DNA of 64,000 nucleotides, from positions 62,001 to 126,000 of the forward strand of contig NZ_RBCI01000006.1 in NCBI RefSeq assembly GCF_003628535.1, written 5' to 3'. Positions 60,716 through 64,000 of the stretch are shown one piece after another. Position 1 is the first letter of the stretch. Every line of letters begins with the position of its first letter. The translations under genes and the position numbers were made by a program. The stretch is from Flavisolibacter nicotianae (GTDB lineage Bacteria > Bacteroidota > Bacteroidia > Chitinophagales > Chitinophagaceae). The notes beneath the pieces were generated by a model. That model saw nothing but the letters and a program-made list of their open reading frames with translations. It made no database searches and had not been told where the DNA came from.

Positions 60716-61759
60716 ATGGATCGTTTCAACGACAAGTGGATACGGGTTGGCGGGGTAGCGCTCTTGCTGCTGAATCTTTTTATTGCCGATTCGGGCGGGG
60801 GGAAGCGGCCGCTGGGGGCAGAGATAGTTTATATCGCTTTATACCTTGTTTTTGTCCTGGTGATTTTGGAAACCGGCCGTTTCATTATTCTTGCAATGCA
60901 TCGAACGTTTCCCGCTTTCGTGCAGGGACGGAAACGCTTCTGGACAACCTGCCTCTATCTTTTTATCAGCAATGCGATTTTAATCCCGCTTACGTTCAAT
61001 CTCTTTCACTGGGTTCGCGGGATGCACGCCGGCAACCAGCCGCAGTTCTTTGTCCTGTCAGCGATTGGCGGCCTGTTGCTGGCCCTGTTGCAAACAGGTA
61101 TCTACGAAGGATTTTCCAATTTTAACCGCCTGCGCAAACTGGAACAGGAGCGGGAAGAATTGTTGCGGCTGAATCTCCAGAGCCAGTTTGATTCGTTGAA
61201 GCAGCAGGTAAACCCGCATTTCTTGTTTAACAGCATCAATACCGTTTCATCGCTTATCAGCATCGACCCGCAGAAAGCAAAAAAATTTCTCGCGGAAATG
61301 AGCAAGGTTTACCGCTACCTTTTAAAAGCCAACGAGGCCGAACTGACGTCGCTGCAGAAAGAACTGGATTTTGTGCAATCCTATTTTCACCTTTTAAAAA
61401 CCCGCTTCGGTGAAGGCCTTCACCTGCAGGTGCAGGTGGATGCGGAAAGCCGGGCCAGTCTGTTGCCGGTATTGAGCCTGCAACTACTGGTGGAAAATGC
61501 GGTCAAGCACAATACGATTGAGGCCGCGCAGCCGTTGACGATCACGATTGCCATCACGTCCGACCGGCAGTTATGCGTGTCCAACAATTTGCAGAAAAAG
61601 ATCAATGTGCTGGAGTCCAACAAAGTTGGCCTGAGCACGATCATGACGAAATACAAACTGCTCAACCAGCAGGAGCCCGTTATTCGCGAAACGGCTGATG
61701 AATTCATCGTCATTCTTCCACTTCTTCAAACCAACGTATATGAACGTATTGATCGTTGA
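60716..61759 (+). CDS. LytS/YehU-type sensor histidine kinase
   Basis: Starting at the ATG at 60716 (MDRFNDKWIRVGGVAL), 347 aa. Four N-terminal TM helices, a coiled-coil (LRKLEQEREELLRLNLQSQ), then the His_kinase region QVNPHFLFNSINTVSSLI with the phospho-acceptor His. The C-terminal ATPase domain has LQLLVENAVKHN and GLSTIMTKYKLL. It overlaps the LytTR response regulator gene by 20 bases and is its cognate kinase. Confidence 0.92.
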   Translation: MDRFNDKWIRVGGVALLLLNLFIADSGGGKRPLGAEIVYIALYLVFVLVILETGRFIILAMHRTFPAFVQGRKRFWTTCLYLFISNAILIPLTFNLFHWVRGMHAGNQPQFFVLSAIGGLLLALLQTGIYEGFSNFNRLRKLEQEREELLRLNLQSQFDSLKQQVNPHFLFNSINTVSSLISIDPQKAKKFLAEMSKVYRYLLKANEAELTSLQKELDFVQSYFHLLKTRFGEGLHLQVQVDAESRASLLPVLSLQLLVENAVKHNTIEAAQPLTITIAITSDRQLCVSNNLQKKINVLESNKVGLSTIMTKYKLLNQQEPVIRETADEFIVILPLLQTNVYERIDR

Positions 61760-62513
61760 AGACGAAGCACTGGCCGTAGAAAAACTGCGCAGCACCTTGC
61801 GTGCTGTCGAAGCGCAAGCCGCGGTTGTCGGCGTGACCGGAAGCATCCGTTCATCGGTAGAATGGCTGCGAACCCACCCGGCGCCGGACATGATCCTGAT
61901 GGACATCGAACTATCCGACGGGCAAAGCTTTGAGATCTTCCGCCAGCTACAGGTGAGGAGCCCGGTTATCTTTACCACCTCGTACGATGAATATGCGATC
62001 AGGGCCTTCAAGGTAAACAGCGTGGATTACCTGCTGAAACCAGTGGAAGAAGAAGACCTGAAAGCAGCCATGCAGAAGTACCGCGATGTTCACCAAAAGC
62101 AGCCCGCATTGCCTGCATTCGATGTAAATGTATTGGTGAAAGAGTTGCAGGCACAACTGAAACAGCCGGAGTACCGCGAACGATTCCTGGTGAAGCTGGG
62201 GCAGCGGTTTGTGACGATCGATACCAGTGAAATTGCCTATTTTTTTGTGGACGGTCGATTGTACTACCTGGTCACTGCCGACGGCAAGAAATACACGATT
62301 GACTACACGCTTGAAGAACTGGAACAGATGCTTGATCCGAAGTTTTTTTTCCGTGCGGGACGGAGTTACCTGGTCCATCTTCGTTCCGTTGTGCAAATTC
62401 ACAGCTATTTCAACGGAAAACTTAAGCTGCAGCTCAAGCCCGCCGTTTTGGGCAGCGATGTTGTCATCAGCAAGGAAAGAACCGGCGAGTTTAAGAAATG
62501 GATGGGCCGGTAG
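61740..62513 (+). CDS. LytTR-family response regulator
   Basis: Starting at the ATG at 61740 (MNVLIVEDEALAVEKL), 257 aa. Receiver domain with Asp53 in MILMDIELSDG, FTTSYDEYAIRAFKVNSVDYLLKPVEEEDL, then a LytTR DNA-binding domain (ERFLVKLGQRFVTIDTSEIAYFFVDGR ... FFFRAGRSYLVHLRSV). It binds promoter direct repeats after phosphorylation by the overlapping kinase. The target genes are not apparent here. Confidence 0.93.
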   Translation: MNVLIVEDEALAVEKLRSTLRAVEAQAAVVGVTGSIRSSVEWLRTHPAPDMILMDIELSDGQSFEIFRQLQVRSPVIFTTSYDEYAIRAFKVNSVDYLLKPVEEEDLKAAMQKYRDVHQKQPALPAFDVNVLVKELQAQLKQPEYRERFLVKLGQRFVTIDTSEIAYFFVDGRLYYLVTADGKKYTIDYTLEELEQMLDPKFFFRAGRSYLVHLRSVVQIHSYFNGKLKLQLKPAVLGSDVVISKERTGEFKKWMGR

Positions 62514-62543
62514 CAAGGAATAAACGGCGGCTCCACCATGAGC

Positions 62544-62708
62544 TCATTGTTTTTCGTAAAACACGGAAACCACAATGACAAAGCGTCCCTGCTTTTCGCA
62601 CTGCGACTGCGTCACGTAACAAACCTTGATCTTCTGGCTGGGCAGCCAGTCGTTGAGTGCTTTTTCGGCCGCATCGGGGCTGTTGTGCACAAACATTTTT
62701 ACTTCCAT
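62544..62708 (-). CDS. Small hypothetical protein, 54 aa
   Basis: Starting at the ATG at 62708 (MEVKMFVHNSPDAAEKALNDW), an alpha/beta miniprotein with a helix (DAAEKALNDWL) and two strands (KIKVCYVTQSQ; RFVIVVSVFYE). It starts 5 bases after the ECF sigma gene ends, so it is probably co-transcribed. No family recognised. Confidence 0.6.
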   Translation of the reverse strand: MEVKMFVHNSPDAAEKALNDWLPSQKIKVCYVTQSQCEKQGRFVIVVSVFYEKQ

Positions 62709-62712
62709 AACA

Positions 62713-63384
62713 TTATTGCTGGTAACGGTTGATCTTCTCAAAAACAGCGTTTACAATGCCATCACAATACACAAGATTGAATTCATAGATATCAACGGCC
62801 GAGTAATACTTCTCCAGGTTTTTTTGCAGCATTGCTTTTGCCCTGTTCAGCCGCACTTTTACATTGGTGGGTGTAAGACGGAGCAGGTCTGCCGTTTCAG
62901 ACACGCTGAATCCTTCTATCTCCCGCAGCACAAAAACGCTGCGATAGGAAATAGGCAGTTGTTGCAGGCATTCTTCGAGCACCTTCGCCAGTTCTTTGTT
63001 GATTACACTCCGCTCCGTGTTCTGTTTGGCCGGTCCATGCATGGGTAGCGTGTTTTCCGTGAGCAAATCGTTATTGGCTTCTTCGTATTTGCCAAAGCCA
63101 TAGTTCAGTTTATGATAGCATTGATGAAGCAGGATCCGGGTAAGCCAGGTTTTATAACTGGCTTCATTGCGAAACGTCGCGAGCCTGGTATAGGCCGCAA
63201 AATGCGTTTCCTGCATGACGTCTTCCGCGTCGTGGTGCTTGAGTCCATACGAACGGGCTATTTTGTAGAGCAGGGCATTGTACCGCCTGATCAGCACTTC
63301 AAAAAACGCTGTCTCCCCCTCCAAAATCTTCCGGATGATTTCTTCATCGGGCAACAGGCCTGTTTTCATCTGCAGTTTTTCCAT
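62713..63384 (-). CDS. ECF RNA polymerase sigma factor
   Basis: 223 aa with sigma region 2 (AFFEVLIRRYNALLYKIARSYGLKHHDAEDVMQETHFAAY; region 2.4 at SYKTWLTRILLHQCYHKL) and region 4 (LQQLPISYRSVFVLREIEGFSVSETADLLRLTPTNVKVRLNRAKAML). A start at 63369 (MKTGLLPDEE) would reduce overlap with the upstream gene. It redirects RNA polymerase to stress or envelope promoters. No anti-sigma gene is adjacent; the neighbour is a DUF2231 membrane protein. Confidence 0.93.
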   Translation of the reverse strand: MEKLQMKTGLLPDEEIIRKILEGETAFFEVLIRRYNALLYKIARSYGLKHHDAEDVMQETHFAAYTRLATFRNEASYKTWLTRILLHQCYHKLNYGFGKYEEANNDLLTENTLPMHGPAKQNTERSVINKELAKVLEECLQQLPISYRSVFVLREIEGFSVSETADLLRLTPTNVKVRLNRAKAMLQKNLEKYYSAVDIYEFNLVYCDGIVNAVFEKINRYQQ

Positions 63385-63829
63385 GTTCTAATTGTTTGTG
63401 TTCGATGCCGATAAAATGGCGGTAGATCAACTGGCCACCTAAGTAATTTCCGATAAAAAGCGCTAGCACCAAAATTCCTTTCACAGCCAGGATAGAAGGG
63501 GTAATCACAAAAGGCTGCGGGTATACCTTCCACTCTTTATACGCCATCACGCCAAACGCCAGGAGCAGGAACCCGTTGGTAAATCCATGGACCAGGGCAC
63601 TGCCAAGGGCCGGTTTGTTTGACCGGGGAATGGTTGTTAGCTCCAGTAGCCCTGTTGCAATGGCAGCGAGGCCGGTCATCATGCCGCCGGCAAGGCAATA
63701 ATATCCTGCGAGTGCAAACCGTTCGTTTCCGGTGGAGAAATGCAGAAACGACAACACAAGATCCATCGGCAGCAGGGCTGTCGGGAAATGGATAAACAAC
63801 GGGTGAAGTGGATGTCCAAAAACTTTCAT
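63344..63829 (-). CDS. DUF2231 membrane protein
   Basis: A 161-aa four-TM protein beginning MKVFGHPLHPLFIHFPTALL, the HPLHPxxxHFP signature of DUF2231. It overlaps the ECF sigma gene by up to 41 bases, suggesting coupling. It may act with the sigma factor as a membrane-side partner, or with a redox protein, as DUF2231 genes often do. Function unproven. Confidence 0.85.
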   Translation of the reverse strand: MKVFGHPLHPLFIHFPTALLPMDLVLSFLHFSTGNERFALAGYYCLAGGMMTGLAAIATGLLELTTIPRSNKPALGSALVHGFTNGFLLLAFGVMAYKEWKVYPQPFVITPSILAVKGILVLALFIGNYLGGQLIYRHFIGIEHKQLEHGKTADENRPVAR

Positions 63830-63838
63830 GTTTCGGGT

Positions 63839-64000
63839 TTAAAGTACGTTCAACAGGAGAAAAACAAAGCCAGTAACGGCAATCAGTCCATGCGCAACCG
63901 CCAGCCAGGTAGGGCTGAACTTTCCCTTTCGATCGCGGAAAAACATGTAAAGTCCGCCTGCCGCCGCGGCCGCAAAAAAGACGAAACTTGTGCGTAGTGC
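63839..64000 (-). CDS. C-terminal part of a small membrane protein, cut by right window edge
   Basis: The minus frame is open from the window edge to TAA at 63839-63841 (53 codons visible). The peptide has two hydrophobic stretches (SFVFFAAAAAGGLYMFF; LAVAHGLIAVTGFVFLLL) separated by a short basic loop. It lies 9 bases upstream of the DUF2231 gene, so it belongs to the same operon. Its N-terminus lies beyond the window. Confidence 0.6.
   Translation of the reverse strand, partial: ALRTSFVFFAAAAAGGLYMFFRDRKGKFSPTWLAVAHGLIAVTGFVFLLLNVL

Noticed and set aside
1-64000. CRISPR array, integrase or full transposase gene
   Set aside because: No regularly spaced repeats of 25-40 bases, no tyrosine/serine recombinase signature and no DDE transposase were seen on either strand.

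Overview
The window looks like a chromosome segment of a Bacteroidota bacterium, most likely a Chitinophagaceae relative. Taxon-typical markers are a type B T9SS C-terminal sorting domain, a bacillithiol deacetylase (bshB1), a CzcA-CzcC fusion next to a DUF6660-type protein, a TAnnTTTG-type promoter, and almost no Shine-Dalgarno sequences. Identification rests on reading the translations only; no database search was possible.

There are two blocks. The left half, 1 to about 32.4 kb, is AT-richer and accessory. It opens with a minus-strand cassette of small unknown genes: a transglutaminase-like protein cut by the left edge, a LEA14-like membrane protein, a tiny membrane protein, an HTH protein and an unknown helical protein. 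A defence-like operon follows (XRE + degenerate ImmA/IrrE protein, HTH, HEPN protein), then a 238-bp MITE with exact 10-bp target duplications, a membrane/SH3 protein, a His-rich protein, gmhA and a GmrSD-like DUF262/DUF1524 nuclease. From 11.0 to 27.3 kb lies a dense metal-handling region: an EncFtn-type encapsulated ferritin, an Nramp relative with an altered metal site, CDF and P1B-ATPase exporters, a NicO-like membrane protein, MgtC/SapB, a 16-Cys copper-storage protein, a CzcB adaptor, a CzcA-CzcC fusion and two DUF305 lipoproteins. From 27.4 to 32.2 kb are a zinc-ribbon miniprotein, two unknown genes and the most striking locus: a two-gene short prokaryotic Argonaute system whose APAZ partner carries an N-terminal SMEK domain in place of the better-known SIR2, TIR or DREN effectors.

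The accessory block ends at about 32.37-32.44 kb, where a tRNA 3'-end-like sequence followed by a strong terminator suggests an attachment site. From 33 kb onward the sequence is GC-richer and core-like: PepSY-type membrane protein, sugar porter, WG-repeat protein, divergent cyanophycin synthetase/cyanophycinase (cphA/cphB), trmN6-tsaD-ABC permease, response regulators, prfC, a T9SS-secreted protein, bshB1, a serine hydrolase, an AI-2E family permease, an M61 peptidase, a desaturase strikingly similar to eukaryotic dihydroceramide Delta4-desaturase, a b-type cytochrome, a LytS/LytTR two-component pair and an ECF sigma factor. The right edge cuts a small membrane-protein gene.

Functionally, the left block combines metal export and storage with several anti-mobile-element genes, as expected of a genomic island. 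No integrase, transposase or CRISPR array was seen inside the window, so any integration module would lie beyond the left edge.
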